From Carex sylvatica (taxonomy: Eukaryota; Streptophyta; Magnoliopsida; Poales; Cyperaceae): 64,000 nt of DNA. Of this stretch, positions 47,722 through 60,876 are shown piece by piece. Each line of letters begins with the position of its first letter. Positions within the stretch are counted from its first letter, which is position 1. The notes beneath the pieces were generated by a model, which saw nothing but the letters and a program-made list of their open reading frames with translations, did no database searches and was not told the DNA's origin. Made by a program: the position numbers and the translations under genes. The stretch lies in the NCBI GenBank assembly GCA_964058845.1, contig CAXKVR010000051.1, forward strand, positions 1 to 64,000. Reading direction: 5' to 3'.

Positions 47722-47898
47722 GAGTGCGATCCTCTGCGATATCTCAAATTTTGCGTGTCCGACGTGTCCGGTGTCTATTCGGGGGTGATGTAGGGGTCAG
47801 TATTACGTGTGCTTTGAGATTTGTGTAGATCGTATTTAAACGGTTGGGATTTTCTATAAAGTCACGCAAAGTTTGAGATATCTCAGAGGATTCGAATT
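47722..47898. mobile_element. MITE with 10-bp target duplication upstream of the J-protein gene
   Basis: Perfect 10-bp repeats CCTTTCCTGG flank it (47712-47721, 47899-47908). Inverted ends share ATCCTCTG, GATATCTCAAA and TTGCGTG blocks. The duplication length suggests Mutator-like mobilisation. It ends about 195 bp before the ATG of the J-protein gene, within its promoter or leader. Confidence 0.85.
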
Positions 47899-48093
47899 CC
47901 TTTCCTGGTGGTGGTGGAATCGACTCATCGGGGTAGCAAATCCACGACTTCCTTTCCAAATCCCGATTGATCGAGTTCTCCATCCCCTTTCTTCCTCCGA
48001 CTCGATCCGATCTGACCAATACTATCACCAATCTTGTTCTCCTTCTTCCCCTGATTCCGCAATTAGCGGATCCCGATCTAGGGTTTTTGGTCG

Positions 48094-49242
48094 ATGGACG
48101 GAAACAAAGACGATGCGGTTAAATGCTTGCGTATAGGCAAAGAAGCTCTAGAATCGGGGGATCGAACCCGTGCTCTCAAATTCCTTGCCAAAGCGCGACG
48201 CCTCGATCCCAGCCTCCCTATTGACGATCTCCTCTCCAATGCTTCTTCTTCCTCTCCAACCCAGGCTGAGACTCCCGCTACAGAAACCACTGCCACCTCT
48301 TCTTCTTCGTCCTCTCCGGCCTCTTCTTCCACGACCACTGTCAGACATAGGCAACCTGATGCTAGCACTAGGGCTTCCGTTAATGGCACCGGTGGAGTGG
48401 GGTACACGGAAGAGCAGGTGGAGATCGTGAGGGAAATTAAGAAGCAGCAGAAAGATTATTACCAGATGCTTGGCCTTGAGAAGAGCTGTACGGTGGAGGA
48501 TGTGCGCAAGGCCTACCGCAAGTTGTCCCTCAAGGTTCATCCAGACAAGAACAAGGCGCCTGGTGCAGAGGAAGCCTTCAAGGCCGTGTCAAAGGCATTC
48601 CAGTGCCTCAGCAATGAGGAGAACCGCAAGAGGTATGACCTTGTCGGATCCGACGAGCCTGTGACGCACGGAAGGGCCACCACAAGGCACCGTAGCGGGT
48701 ACCGTTATTATGATGAAGACGAGTTTGATGCTGATGAGATATTTAGGAACTTCTTTTATGGTGGAATGGCTCCTGCCACCACTCCTTTTGGCACTTTTCA
48801 TTTCCAAATGGGTCGACAACATGCTCATAGAGGTGGACATGGCTCTGGTGCTGGTGCTGCTGGTGGTGGTGGTTCCCCTTTCCGCGTGCTTATCCAGATC
48901 TTGCCTGTGATCCTTCTGGTCCTGATGAACTTTCTCCCATCATCAGACCCGATCTACATGCTTTCACGCTCGTACCCTTTCGACCATAAGGTTCAGACTG
49001 GGAGGGGTGTTGCCTACTATGTCAAGTCGCCAGACAAGTTTGAACAGGAATATCCCCATCAAAGTGCCCAGCGGGCCCACCTGGAGCAGCGTATTGAAAG
49101 AGATTATGTAGGGGTTGTATCTCAGAACTGTAGGCTCGAGTTGCAGAGGCGCCAGTGGGGATTCACGCGTGAGACACCGCACTGCGACTTGCTTCGCAAG
49201 TACGAGGAGGCTGTAAGTGCATATGCATCTGCATCTGCTTGA
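48094..49242 (+). CDS. ER-membrane DnaJ protein (DNAJB12/14-like, chaperone DnaJ-49 type) with DUF1977
   Basis: An intronless 382-residue frame. The N-terminal ~40 residues ([20 protein letters not shown]) form the helical start typical of this group. A Ser/Thr-rich linker (51-82) follows. The J-domain spans about 120-185, with YYQMLGLEK and the HPD triad at 149-151, which stimulates Hsp70 ATPase. A Tyr/Asp/Glu- and then Gly/His-rich segment leads to a transmembrane helix at about 264-282 ([17 protein letters not shown]). The C-terminus is DUF1977, with [16 protein letters not shown] and [12 protein letters not shown]. Family members anchor in the ER membrane with the J-domain in the cytosol and recruit Hsp70 for membrane-protein quality control. 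The frame is more GC-rich than its surroundings. Confidence 0.95.
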   Translation: MDGNKDDAVKCLRIGKEALESGDRTRALKFLAKARRLDPSLPIDDLLSNASSSSPTQAETPATETTATSSSSSSPASSSTTTVRHRQPDASTRASVNGTGGVGYTEEQVEIVREIKKQQKDYYQMLGLEKSCTVEDVRKAYRKLSLKVHPDKNKAPGAEEAFKAVSKAFQCLSNEENRKRYDLVGSDEPVTHGRATTRHRSGYRYYDEDEFDADEIFRNFFYGGMAPATTPFGTFHFQMGRQHAHRGGHGSGAGAAGGGGSPFRVLIQILPVILLVLMNFLPSSDPIYMLSRSYPFDHKVQTGRGVAYYVKSPDKFEQEYPHQSAQRAHLEQRIERDYVGVVSQNCRLELQRRQWGFTRETPHCDLLRKYEEAVSAYASASA

Positions 49243-51718
49243 CCTCATCTATCCAAGGTAGCTCTTAGTTTTTTTTATTCCTGACTTTTTTTTTTCAGTT
49301 TTTTTATTTATTTTTTATGTTAATGTTTGAGCTAGTTGGTCTAGGTATGGATTGTGATCAGTAAGTTCCTTGGAGTTAGCCCTACAAAAGATGAACCTAT
49401 GTGAGATGACATGAAAACATTATTACATGCTTCTTATGACACTCTATGCTGATCTTCTTGTCCTCACTTGTCCATTTCCTTCCACCCTTCGCTATTTTCG
49501 TACTTCTCCAATACCCCACCTCCTTTTATTTTCTTCCGTTGGTGGTTGGGGAGAAGAGAACAGTCTCGAAGTAATGGAGCAGCAGGAAGCTGACAGAAAT
49601 GAAGAGAAATGTTTATGTATTTTTTGGACAAAGAGAGACAGACTGACCTAAATGGGAACATTTAATGCTTGCCAAACTCTGAATGACCAATTCAGGGAGT
49701 TGGATATTGTTTAGTTCCCTCTGACATTTTTACCCTTTTGTCAGATGTAAAAGTTTCATTGGTGACAAGAAGTTTATAGTTAATTGTGATCCTCATAGAC
49801 TTATATGCATCTTTCTTAAGAAATAAATCTAATAGTGTTTGCTTGGTCTTCTGGAGTACTTTTTTTTATGATGTGTCTGTTGGTATTTTCATAGTTGTAG
49901 GATTTTCTTTGTATTTGCTGCTAACTCTAGTGTTGTTGAGTTTTCAAATGGTCTCATCTCTATTTAAACTATCCAAAAACTATAAAATTCCTTGTTTCGC
50001 TTGTATCCAAGGCCTAAGTAGCTTTGATTGTGTAGATAGATATTTGTGCTTCCATATCTTAATCTTTATTTGTTATGTTGTTATTGTATATTGCAGATTG
50101 ATGAGAGGAATTTTGATTGTGATTAAGCTCTAATATTATACGACTGGTTGAGGTTCTAAAGTTGTACGAGGAGGTATCATTGTCAACAAAATATATCTTG
50201 TCCTAAAAAAGAAATAAAGCAGTTAATAGGTGGTTAAACTATATTTTTTTTCATTGTTCTGAATTTTTTTTGTGTTGTCTTAGTATATGCTCAGAAGGTA
50301 TTGGATTACTTTGGACCTAATGCTGTATATGGTTATTTTTTTTTTCTTTCATCACTTTCTGTTTCATGCAATTTTCTTACACATTTAAGATTGATATCTA
50401 ATTTCGGCAGTTTGTGTGCTCGTCATTTGAATTAACAGTTCTACTGTTGCTTCATTCCTGATGATATCATGCTTCTCCGCTTCTCACTGTGTGCATGTCT
50501 TATATCTATCTGTATTATTCCTTTTTATTTCAGTCAATGAACCCTGCTGAACTAAAACTAGAAATTCCCTTGGTACAATTATGATGTATTATATCAAATC
50601 TGAAAAAAAGGGGCGCTGCCTGCCTGGCTTGCTGCATATTTTGTGGATCATACTTTAATCAAATGCTTGAAAACTCATCTGCCAGGTAAGATAAGCAGTT
50701 TTTGTGAATCATTTCTCTCATTTTGTCCATGACCTTTTCTGAAGGAGATGTCGGTTTGGGTAATAGCTGCATAAGCTAAGCAAAATGGTTTACTATGGAT
50801 TGAGTTTTTTTTAATAAATAAAAGAGATATTTAGTAGTTAAGCACCCTGTTACATCAGGAAATATCATATTGTTTTAAATATACAACATACTACATAACC
50901 ATTATTTCTTTCTGTTCATTTTTTCCCTTTTTGCCTTTGGTGAATGAAGTGCAAGCGATACTGCATAATGTATAGTTTTTATTTAATATTGTGAGACCCA
51001 AAAGAGTACATCTTGACAGCAGGCCTTATTATAAGTGGCTTTAATGTCGAAAGGAGCACATTTGTTTATCTTACGTTACTAGGTATAAAAATTATAGATT
51101 TGAATCTACTATTTATTCAACAAAGTTTCTAACTTGATCATTCATAAAAAAAAGGTGATAAATGTAGGTAATATGCATAAATATGAATTCAAATTTAAAT
51201 AATGTGTGGATGTCAAGTGTAAATATTTTTGGGGTGCACTTGAGGATTGCAGGTGCAAAAATAATTTTTCAAACGTATAAGAGGATGTGATATTTCTCTA
51301 ATACCTAGGACAATGAAAGGGTATCAAACGCATCAGTGGATATCAGAGGAAAATTCTGATCATACGGTTGGGGAATCTTTTAAAGAACGAGTAATCATAA
51401 AAGCTATTTAATAGATTCATATCCATTTCCCGAAGAATTGGTGTGTATAATTTCCTTGAATTGCTGTTCTGTTTCCACTGGGGAAGCATTAGATGAAACA
51501 ACATGAAAGGACAAGAAAAGAGGAGGAAAAAAAAATCACCTAGGAATTACAATGTGAAAACACTATTATGATGATGCTCCCGGTTTTGTTGTCATCAGAT
51601 TTTCTAAAAACATGTGGTTTAATTTCCTATGAATTTAGGAAGAATGGGCTTTGTTCAGCAGTAATAGTTTAAAACCTTACGCTTTGGGCTTGTTCGGCAC
51701 ACCATGGATTAACAGTTT
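49243..51718. other. 3' flank and intergenic region after the J-protein gene
   Basis: T-rich non-coding DNA, probably including the 3' untranslated region. No gene or bounded repeat is supported. Open frames here are short and lack family similarity. Confidence 0.55.
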
Positions 51719-52104
51719 GTTTGGATGGAGAGTAGAAGGGATGGAAAGGAAACAAAAGAATTTTTTTTCTCAAATCGTGTTTGGTTGGCAAAATTATGTC
51801 GGACCTGAAGGGTAGGAAGAAAAATATTTAACTTTGCATGTTTGTAATCAATAGAATTAATTTTTCTTTCTTATTTGAGATGTAATAGATAAAAAAAAAA
51901 TTGTTACAAATATTTCAACAAAAATGATACAAATGTTCAACTCTATATCTTACTTATATAATTCTCATTAAAATTTCTTTGTAACAAATCTACAGTAGTC
52001 ACTGAATTTCTCATTAGTCTTTTAAATTTTAATTAACTATTTCATTTTATTCTCTTTTATTCTTCACCTCCCCTCCCCTCCCGTCCTCTACTCTCCATCC
52101 AAAC
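51719..52104. mobile_element. MITE with GTTTGGATGGAGAGTAGA termini
   Basis: The left end GTTTGGATGGAGAGTAGAAG is the inverse of the right end (CTCTACTCTCCATCCAAAC). It is 386 bp with an AT-rich interior and a C-rich CCTCCCCTCCCCTCC stretch before the right end. No clean target duplication was found, partly because CCATCCAAACG is duplicated just outside. Confidence 0.75.
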
Positions 52105-52112
52105 GTCTCCAT

Positions 52113-52256
52113 CCAAACGAGATGTAAACATAAAGATCAAATTACCATCAATATCATTTTTGATAGTATCAAAATGGAACTTTACCAAACGAGATGTAAA
52201 CATAAAGATCAAATTACCATCAATATCATTTTTGACAGTATCAAAATGGAACTTTA
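52113..52256. repeat. 72-bp perfect-register tandem duplication
   Basis: Two copies start at 52113 and 52185 with CCAAACGAGATGTAAACATA and differ at essentially one base (GATAG versus GACAG). It is a recent duplication between two MITEs. Confidence 0.95.
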
Positions 52257-52292
52257 AGGTCTATGCCAGTTTGCTTGATACTAACTTATTAT

Positions 52293-52614
52293 TAGGGGTG
52301 CAAACGGATCGGATAGTGGTAAAATCATATCTGTATTTGTTTTTAGTTTTCGGATACGAATACGGATTGAATATTAGATGGATACATACGGATACGAATT
52401 GGATAGCGGATATCCGTAGATACATATATAAATATTTTCATAATTTATGGTAAATTACATGGTATATATCTACTATTCAAATACGGATAATTAAAATTTA
52501 AAACCATATCTGTATATGTATCCGTGCGGATATTCAGATATCGGATATCCGTATCTAATTTTCGGATATGAATGCGGATATGGTCGGATAATATCCCACC
52601 CGTTTGCACCCCTA
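52293..52614. mobile_element. hAT-type MITE with perfect 8-bp target duplication
   Basis: TAGGGGTGCAAACGG and CCGTTTGCACCCCTA are perfect inverted ends. CTTATTAT flanks both sides (52285-52292, 52615-52622). Internal GGATACGAAT/GGATATCCGTA motifs resemble the element at 37625, placing both in one hAT family. Size is 322 bp, no coding. Confidence 0.92.
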
Positions 52615-52622
52615 CTTATTAT

Positions 52623-53724
52623 ACATATTAAATTAAGCCCAGTTTGTATTTACCTTGAAGTCAACAATTTTCTCTATTCTCCTAAATCCGTTTACTTTTT
52701 TTTTTTTTTTTTTTTGAGATAAGGTCCCATTCCAGTAACTAATCAACTATCCCAGTAACTAGTCAATTATACCAGTAACTAATTTTCTGTATCAGCTATG
52801 AACCATACCAGTAACTAATCAACTCTGAATCGGGACTGACATTTATATGTTTTTCAGCTATGAATCATCCATCAATCTGAAAAAAGAAAAACACTTTTGG
52901 ATGAAAGTAAAAAAAAAAAAAATGATACTCTAGCTACTTGAGTAGGCTTTAAAAACATGGAATGACTAAACAAATGAGGCGGACTGGGCTCGTAAAATTA
53001 GTACAAAAATAAAGATATCGAATCTCATAATAGAAGACATGCTTAACTACCTAACCTTCTTTTAGGTACTATTAAGAGTATAAGACGGTCTAAGAAAATT
53101 TGAGGTTTAGTTGCCAGACAGGTGCTACAGGTGGTTACGATTGATGTTCGCAAAAAGGAAAGTTGGTGGAAAAGTCGATCGGATCGAGATTAACAAAATT
53201 TGTATTGAACAGTCGCATCTATTTGGTAAGACATCAGGTAATTGGTTAATTAACAGGGTCCGCTCAATAAGAGAGCAGCTGATAATTTTGCTTTTGTCAA
53301 GTGTAATAATTGATAAATATTTGAATTAGTACAGAGTTAGCCTTTGAATGCAAGCCGGTATTTCTTTTATCAATAATATTATTTTAGTATGCTCACTTTT
53401 CAACAATTACTAATTTATACAAAAAATCAGCAATGCAATGCACCGATGAGGTGAAATTAAAGTTGGAGGAATAATAATAAGATTGAGACAGAATATCATG
53501 GGGAAGAGACGGAAGGATAATCTAATCCATTGTATCTTAGCTAGTACGATTTGGACGGCAACGTTGCTTTGCTTCCCACAAATTAATCTGATCATCACCT
53601 ACATCAACTTGAAATTGTCGACTGGACTCTCAATTGTTGTTTTAACTCTAATTTGATCTCATGATGGGGACACAACCACAATCGGGTGAAGTTATTGGGA
53701 CCACGCACGGAATTGGGTGCGGTT
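52623..53724. other. Intergenic
   Basis: Short tandem CCAGTAACTAATCAACTAT-like repeats occur at 52732-52825 (about four copies). No gene recognised. Confidence 0.55.
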
Positions 53725-54069
53725 GGATGGGCAAATCAAATTCAGTCTGATGCTTGATCAGACCCGTCCGATCTGCATTGAGATTTGTGTGCAAATGTTG
53801 ATGACTGATATGGAGTTATGGACTGCCTTTGATTCCTAGGACCACACAGAGTTGTGCAGTTAATTAATGCATGCCATCAGTATCCAAGCATATATACTAT
53901 GCTTAGCCTATTATTATTTAATTGCACAACTCTGTGTGGTCCTAGGAATCAAAGGCAGTCCATAACTCCATATCAGTCATCAACATTCGCACACAAATCT
54001 TAATGCAGATCAGACTCAATTTGATTTGCCCATCCAAGCATATATACTATGCTTAGCCTATTATTATTT
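53725..54069. repeat. Inverted repeat with ~118-bp arms plus a direct repeat
   Basis: Arm 1 (53725-53866) and arm 2 (53919-54035) are near-perfect inverted complements, both containing the sequence GACCACACAGAGTTGTGCA. Arm 1 has about 24 extra bases (around 53749-53772). CCAAGCATATATACTATGCT followed by TAGCCTATTATTATT occurs between the arms (53884) and again just after arm 2 (54033). Confidence 0.92.
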
Positions 54070-56800
54070 TTATCAATCGTAGATATGCAAAAGGGAAAAA
54101 GTAAAAACACACCAATAGAAAAGGAGGAAGGTCAACGGACTAGAGATATTTTTTAACCAGGATGGAGTATCAAATTGTAACTCCAATGCCATTTTTTTTT
54201 TTTCTTTCTTTTTTTGGTCAAGAGCAGCCCCTTGGTGCATGGATGAGCCAGACTTTACCTGAATGGCTTATGGTAAGATTCTAAGATTAGAAGCTCACCT
54301 TTAACTTTACCAGTTTACCTGTATGGCTGAAGCCAGACTTCACATGAAAATTCATTATTAAAAAGTTCATATAAAAAAAAAAAAAAAATAGTCACTGCTC
54401 TTATATATTTAACACGAGGAAAAGACTTTCAGTGTGCCACTCTTTTTTATATCCAACTGTCTAATTTTTTAACGTCTTCAGATTTAATACTAGAAAACTA
54501 AATATTAAATATATATCTAACTAATTGTTAAAGGCATCAACATATAGTGTCGTTAATAAAATATGTTTTCAAATATTATAATTTTAATGATACTTTAAGT
54601 AGATAATGACGATTAAACAGGACATGTCAAGAGTAAAGATGAACATGTCAAGTTCTTGCAATCCTACATACAAACATGACTTCAATAATTGCAATAGCGA
54701 GTAGAACTAGGGTGTTCTTAAGTTCACCATGTTTTTTTGGCGAACTCAAGTCTAAAACTCATCGAATTGGCCTCAAATGACGAATTCGAACAGTTAAAAC
54801 TCGCATACCTTACGAGTGATGCGTCTACATGTAACTTTTTTAATTTTAAAATTAATTTTTGCATAGAATCAAATGGTCAAAAAAGTTTCAATAAATACAT
54901 GCATTAAAACTAATTTATTAACCTTTTAATTTTGACCGCTCGACTTTATACTAAATTAATTCGAATGTTTAAAATTTTCACACATAGACACATCACTTAT
55001 AAGGTAGACGAGTTTCAACGGTTCAGATTCATCATTTGAAACTTGATTCGATGGATTTTAGACTTGAGTTCACTAAAAGACTTGATGTTCTCGTTCTACT
55101 CCTACAATAGCAACCTAAATGTTAACATATATTGATTGATGTCAAGAACTAGCTACATATTCCTCAATAGTTTAGTGGCTCAAAATTTATAACTTAAAAA
55201 AAAATCCATCTCTTTTGTGTATTACATGCTTTGGTGTTGACAAATATTATGTTACTACAAATATATAATTGTCATTTTAAACATGTATGTATTTTTAAGA
55301 AACAACTCGATATTCATTTTTTATAGCATTTAAAGTTATAAATTTTGAGCTAATAATTATTGATGAATATGTCGATACATTTAAAAAAAAAAAAATGTTA
55401 TTACTTCTTCTTTTTTAGGAGAAACCCGTAGGTGTTATTGCAATTACTTGATACGTGTTTATATTGCTGGATAATCTGACATATTCGGTCAAAATTGCTT
55501 CTCTCATGTCATTTGTCTGATGGTTGCCATATCAGTCAGAAATTCAAAATTTATCATTATTAATTTGGTGTAGTATTTGAAATTATAAATTACAATATTA
55601 TTAAATTATATGTTAAAATTTAAACAATAATTTTTATTTTTCTAATAAATATCAAGATATTTTGTCAAAAAAAATCAAGATGTTATTAATATTTAGTAAT
55701 TTAGGGATATTTTATGTATATCCCTCAAAAAATTGAAATTACGTAGTTTCCCTCTAAAATTGATGATATCATGTTTATTCTTCTAAATTTTAAAAAAACT
55801 CACAAATTACCCAATTTATTGACTTCTTTATTAATACTCATTAAGTTTATAAAGTGCTCATTTTACTTTTTATTAAAAAAATGAAAATATGTAACTTGTT
55901 TTAGAGAAATATTTAGTCTTTCAATTGGTCGGTTTTGAGAGTAACTATTCATTTGCTTACTTGTAATGTACACACAATTATATGCCTAAATGTCATTGTT
56001 TATGGGTCACAAGTACATATATAAACTATTTGTTCTCAGAAACCAGTCAGGCAGAAGACAAAAAGTTTCTTACATAGACTACATTATTATTTAATAAACT
56101 TAAAATGAATATTTAATAAATTTTAAATGAGTGTTTAATAGAAAAGTCAATAATTAGATAAATTTGTGAGTTTTTTTTAATTTAGAAGAGTAAATGCGAT
56201 ATTATAAATTTTAGAGGAAGAAAAATGTAATTTCGAGATTTGGGATGTATATAAAATTTTCCTTAATATTTTGCTACATATATCGTAGAAGCCAGATTTT
56301 TTTTTTCACGAATTAGACCGGGCTGGTTGTGCATCTCTCTATCTTTGTTAGGAAATGAACATCAGAATTTTTTTTTAAAAAAAAAGAGAAAAAAAGAGAG
56401 GCGAGATTAAGGCATTATGCAACCTCATCGGTATGGTGACACTTTAAGAGGATTATTTGTGGGTTCTGTTCTAGCTTCTACCAAATTTTTATGCGTAACC
56501 TTTAAAAATATTTACACATTTATTTTCTATAATTCATAATATTATTAGTGAGACTGTCAATTAATTAGTAATTCCACACTCACAATGAAAAAATGTATTA
56601 AGTACATAAGTTTTATACAATATTGAAACAGTCTTTTATCAAAATGTCTGTAGATACGTTCAACTCAAAACATATAACATAAAAGAAATATGGAGTGGGA
56701 TGGTCTGATAAACATTGTATCAAATTCAATCTGATATATGATAATAACTGTTGAATCCGAATCAAGATTTGTGTACACTTAATCTGTATAAGTCTTACTA
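54070..56800. other. Intergenic, AT-rich
   Basis: No gene. Loosely inverted motifs (ACGAGTTTC/GAACTCAAG types) at 54730-55080 suggest an old MITE with ends TTTTTTGGCGAACTCAAGTC and its approximate inverse near 55070, but the ends are too diverged to call. Confidence 0.5.
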
Positions 56801-56808
56801 TATATATG

Positions 56809-56996
56809 CAGAGGCGAAACTAGGGGGTGCAAACAGGTCGGGGCAGGCACCCCCATCAAACTATCAATGTTGAAACCATATATACATGCATCAATCATTT
56901 ATACACAGTTATTTACAGATGCATACCGATTAGCATCTCCCAAAAACCCTCCAAAAAATTATACCCCCCAATATTCAAATCCTGATTCCACCCCTG
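56809..56996. mobile_element. hAT-type MITE, 188 bp
   Basis: CAGAGGCGAAACTAGGG and CCTGATTCCACCCCTG are imperfect inverted ends. TATATATG flanks both sides (56801-56808, 56997-57004). The interior contains GGGCAGGCACCCCC near the left end. Confidence 0.8.
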
Positions 56997-57004
56997 TATA
57001 TATG

Positions 57005-58609
57005 TTATCCGTGTATAACTACCCATTAGCTTCCAATTCAACATAGTGGCTTCACATAGAATTTTTACTCTCTCAAGCTTGAAACTTTGTTAGAGAAAGG
57101 AGAGAATATGTTAGTCTCTAATTTGTTAGCAAAGTTGTAATCCTTAATTTAAAAATTTAATCATGGTTAACTAGAGTTTTTTAGTACATTTGGTATACTT
57201 TAAAATTGTATTATGGATGCCCAAGAAATTTTATATTTTAGAATAATATATGTACTTCAGAAAATTTGCAAAAAAATATGTAATTTTGAGAAGTTTAAAG
57301 AATATATATAATGCTCCGTCATTTTTTCTTTTTTTTTTGTAATTTTCACTTTTCTCTCTCTCAAATATGATATTTCCATCTTTCAACACTCTTTGATAGT
57401 AATAATAACAACCTATAATATGATTTTGCCTACTATCCCAAAGAAACTTGTACTTGCCTACGGGCGTGTTTGAAGCAAAAAATAAATAAAAATGTTTAAT
57501 ATTGGATTTAAATTTTCTATATATGAAGAAATAAAATTCACAGTAGTGCAATAAATCATCAGGGTCTAGACGATTTCAACCATTTTAAAGCATATCCATA
57601 TATTTAATATCATGGAATTCATTTCTTAACGATCTTTTACACAGAGGGCTACATGTCGTTTAATGCCAAAATTATTAAGTGTGATTTATTGCCAACTAAA
57701 CCCAAATTCTTGTTTGTCAATTTGATTGACATATGACTTTAAATTAGAGCATCTTGATTTATAAAATTAATTAGCAATTTCAAATAGTTTAATCAGAAGA
57801 AATCCTGACCGTTAATCGACAATTTAATTAAAGCTTCATATAGACCAGCTGACTTGGCGAGGATGACAGGACAGGACAGCTCACAGCTCACAACTCCACC
57901 TCCTTTGGGGAGTTTGACATTTCAAAGCCCACTACTTTTGTTTGATTTGTTTTCAATTAATTAGTGTTCAATATTTGGATATGTAAATTGTGGATGCCAA
58001 GTTTCTCTCTGATCCTTTTATTTTGGTGGATCAATAATACATGCACTAATGCACATATATGAATCAAGCTTTGACCTTCAAATAAAAGGTGATGTGACTA
58101 TTATTTTATTTTATTTTATACGCGGGCCCACTCTCCAACCTTCACGCGCTGTGCTTAATTTCTCTCCGTTTCTCTCAGTACGGCTCAGGCGCTTAACTAA
58201 TTAAATATACCAGTTTACTGATCATGATATATACTATACTAGCTCTCAATAATTCTGGCATTCAATTATTGAAACAGTACATGCATCTGAGAATGCATGT
58301 CTTGTAATGTTGTTCCCTGATCACAGCGACAGTCATAAGTAGAAAAATACTGTCGCTAGTGACCTTCTTTTGAAATACTAAAAGGTGAAGATGAGAGATT
58401 TATTTCAATTCAAGGCCTGTTTTCATAGAATCAGAAGCCACAGTTCCTTATCTAAGTTTGCATTGGGCCAGAAGCGCATATAGATCGATTTACATCATAA
58501 TCTTTCATAATCTGTAGATAATACAGGGCAAAACAAAGCAATTTGCTCTTTTTCATGTCTTGTCGTTCTCTCACATTTTCCTTTGTAATATAGCTAGCCA
58601 TCATGCCGT
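57005..58609. other. Intergenic, AT-rich
   Basis: No gene or clear element. Open frames here follow AT-rich composition and show no family features. Confidence 0.55.
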
Positions 58610-59012
58610 TATATATATATATATAGAGAGGTTGGCTACTATGCTTATATAAGCATATTCCCACATATGCTTATAACTCATTTTTGTGTTTTCAATGTTT
58701 AAATGGTCGATCGGAACCGTTCATCTTGTTCTCCATATTAATATATTCTTGGAGACCAAATTTTACATTTTTCTGAATTTATTTACTATTTATTAAGCCA
58801 CTTTGAAAATCGCTGATCCAACGTTGGCTTCTGATTTTACTGTTTTGTTAAGCCACCGTTGGATCAGCGATTTTCAAAGTGGCTTAATAAATAGTAAATA
58901 AATTCAGAAAAATGTAAAATTTGGTCTCCAAGAACATATTAATATGGAGAACAAGATGAACGGTTCCGATCGACCATTTGGACATGTAGACAACCTCTAT
59001 ATATATATATAG
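58610..59012. mobile_element. Long foldback MITE, copy B
   Basis: (TA)n plus AGAGAGGTTG at the left and CAACCTCT plus (TA)n at the right bound inverted arms. The inner ~160 bp are almost perfect (CCAACG, TTTTCAAAGTGGCTTAATAA), meeting around the spacer CTGATTTTACTGTTTTG. The spacer and arm blocks match copy A at 32357-32833. The left arm has an extra segment (58642-58695) absent from the right. Confidence 0.88.
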
Positions 59013-60760
59013 TATGAATTTATATGATCGATAAAAATTAATATATGGTAAAAGTGAAAGATTGAGTTGACAAACTGTAATATGGTCTTTGATACCAATT
59101 AAACAGGGGACCACTTGAAAGATGCTATGAATTTTTTTCCCCCATGAAATATTATAGATATTCTTCGGATCCTGACTTCCACATATGCCCACACTATATT
59201 TGTTCAACTTTCCAAAAAAAAATTGACAACCAAATTAATATGCATTGCATAATGGCAAAATATATATATATATATTTATAAAAGTGAGCTCAAAAGATTT
59301 CACTGGAACTATATCAGACGAGTGTTACTAGGATAATCAACATACGAAGCTAAAAACATCCAAGCTGTTGTCTATACTTACAAGCAGCAACCAGTATGCA
59401 TATAAGCCCCTAAACTTACCAAAATATCCTAACATAATCCAAAGGGCATAAAGCATCTAAACTAGCTAGATCAATACCGAACCAACTTGCAGTATCAGAA
59501 GCACACATATTACATACAAAACCAAGAGATTTTGTAATATTTATTAAATTTGCAATATAATAGACAAGCATGCATTATAAATATGATGAGAATAATAAGT
59601 TTGGAATTCAAAATAACAATTGTGTTTTTTTCAACAGTTTAGTGTATTTGAAGGGTTCTCAAAGTAAGTCTGAAAATTAATTTAAGAAAATTATTATCAG
59701 CTGTCAAATTATGTTTTCACTTATGTTTAATGTATGACAGTTGTGTTTAATTAAAATAGTTAGATGTGTATTTTACAATATATATTCGGGAATTCATTGC
59801 AAAAAATTATACTTATAAATATTTTTAGAGATGAGTTTATGCGATAATTATCAAGCTCGATATCCTGTCTACGTTACTTTTGGAAAGATAGCTCGTGTAT
59901 CCCTTGGAAACACACAAATAATTAAACTACTGGGGCACATGTTTCATGCCCATAATATAATTATATAACTCGTGTATATGCAAACCATCTTTTATCAGAA
60001 AATTCTTTTAAAAAATTAAGTATTGACAAAGCACTAGTAATAAGTAAATGTGACGCAAAGACTGAGTAACAATCAAAGATATGCCTTTTTCTGTAAAGGT
60101 AATTGGTAGAAAAATAAGAGGAGGAGAAACAATGGGAGGCTCCTTTGTATGCACATAGTGGGGCATCCTGGAACAAAAAAAAAGAGAGAGTACAGCATGT
60201 GTGCTATGCATGGTGTCTAATTATATGATTGAATCTTACCGTAGTAGTAGGGACAGTAAATCTATCTCTTTTTTGTTTTTTAAGGTTAGACGGCTTGATG
60301 CCGCTAACAATTGTATTAATTTAAGAGAAGTATTTACAAAGGTCCCATGCTAGACTCTCCTAGCAACCGTGACTAGCTAATTAATTACAACTTATTATCT
60401 AGTTAATCTATCTATCACCTCGTTAGATTAGAGAAGCATATGTTATCAACAAGAATATATAGTAAAAAATCATTATGATAATTCAATTTCAAGACACTCA
60501 TTAATTATGCCTCTGTTTCCCCTGATATGTATCACCTCCTCATCCATCAAAAGAATTGATCAAATTGTACAATAACACATGAAGAAGAGAGAAAGTAGAA
60601 GACCAAAAAAGAAAAGTTCCTGGAATGTTCCTTTACCAATCAGAGAACCGCCTCCACTTAGTTTAAGAACTGGCTCCCAGCAGTTCCCAGTTTGATAAAT
60701 AGATAGTGGGGAGGTAGTATTACTGCTTTACTGGGTCCCTTCTTTCTCTTTCTCCTCTCC
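59013..60760. other. Intergenic, upstream of the NPF gene
   Basis: AT-rich; no coding sequence. The last ~200 bp become CT-rich and form the promoter region of the transporter gene. Confidence 0.55.
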
Positions 60761-60769
60761 TATATAAAG
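60761..60769 (+). promoter_or_regulatory. TATA box of the NPF transporter gene
   Basis: TATATAAAG lies 116 bp before the ATG at 60877, after a TC-rich tract, a typical plant core promoter arrangement. Confidence 0.72.
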
Positions 60770-60876
60770 GTGCTAGTATCACACCTGTCTCGCCATCTAA
60801 GCCATAAATAACTAACAAAATACATCCCCACTTGCACCCTGAGTGAGATTGTTTAAGGAGGCTCTGATCAATCAAA

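Noticed and set aside
48078..48540. Open frames on the opposite strand and other frames of the J-protein gene
   Set aside because: Shadows of the GC-rich DnaJ reading frame, which itself has full-length family similarity.
54720..55090. Possible old MITE with GCGAACTCAAGTC-like ends
   Set aside because: Inverted ends are only loosely similar and no target duplication could be set.
57231..57551. 106-codon minus-strand frame
   Set aside because: Very AT-rich, Phe/Lys/Tyr-biased product typical of random AT-rich DNA; no domain or splice structure.
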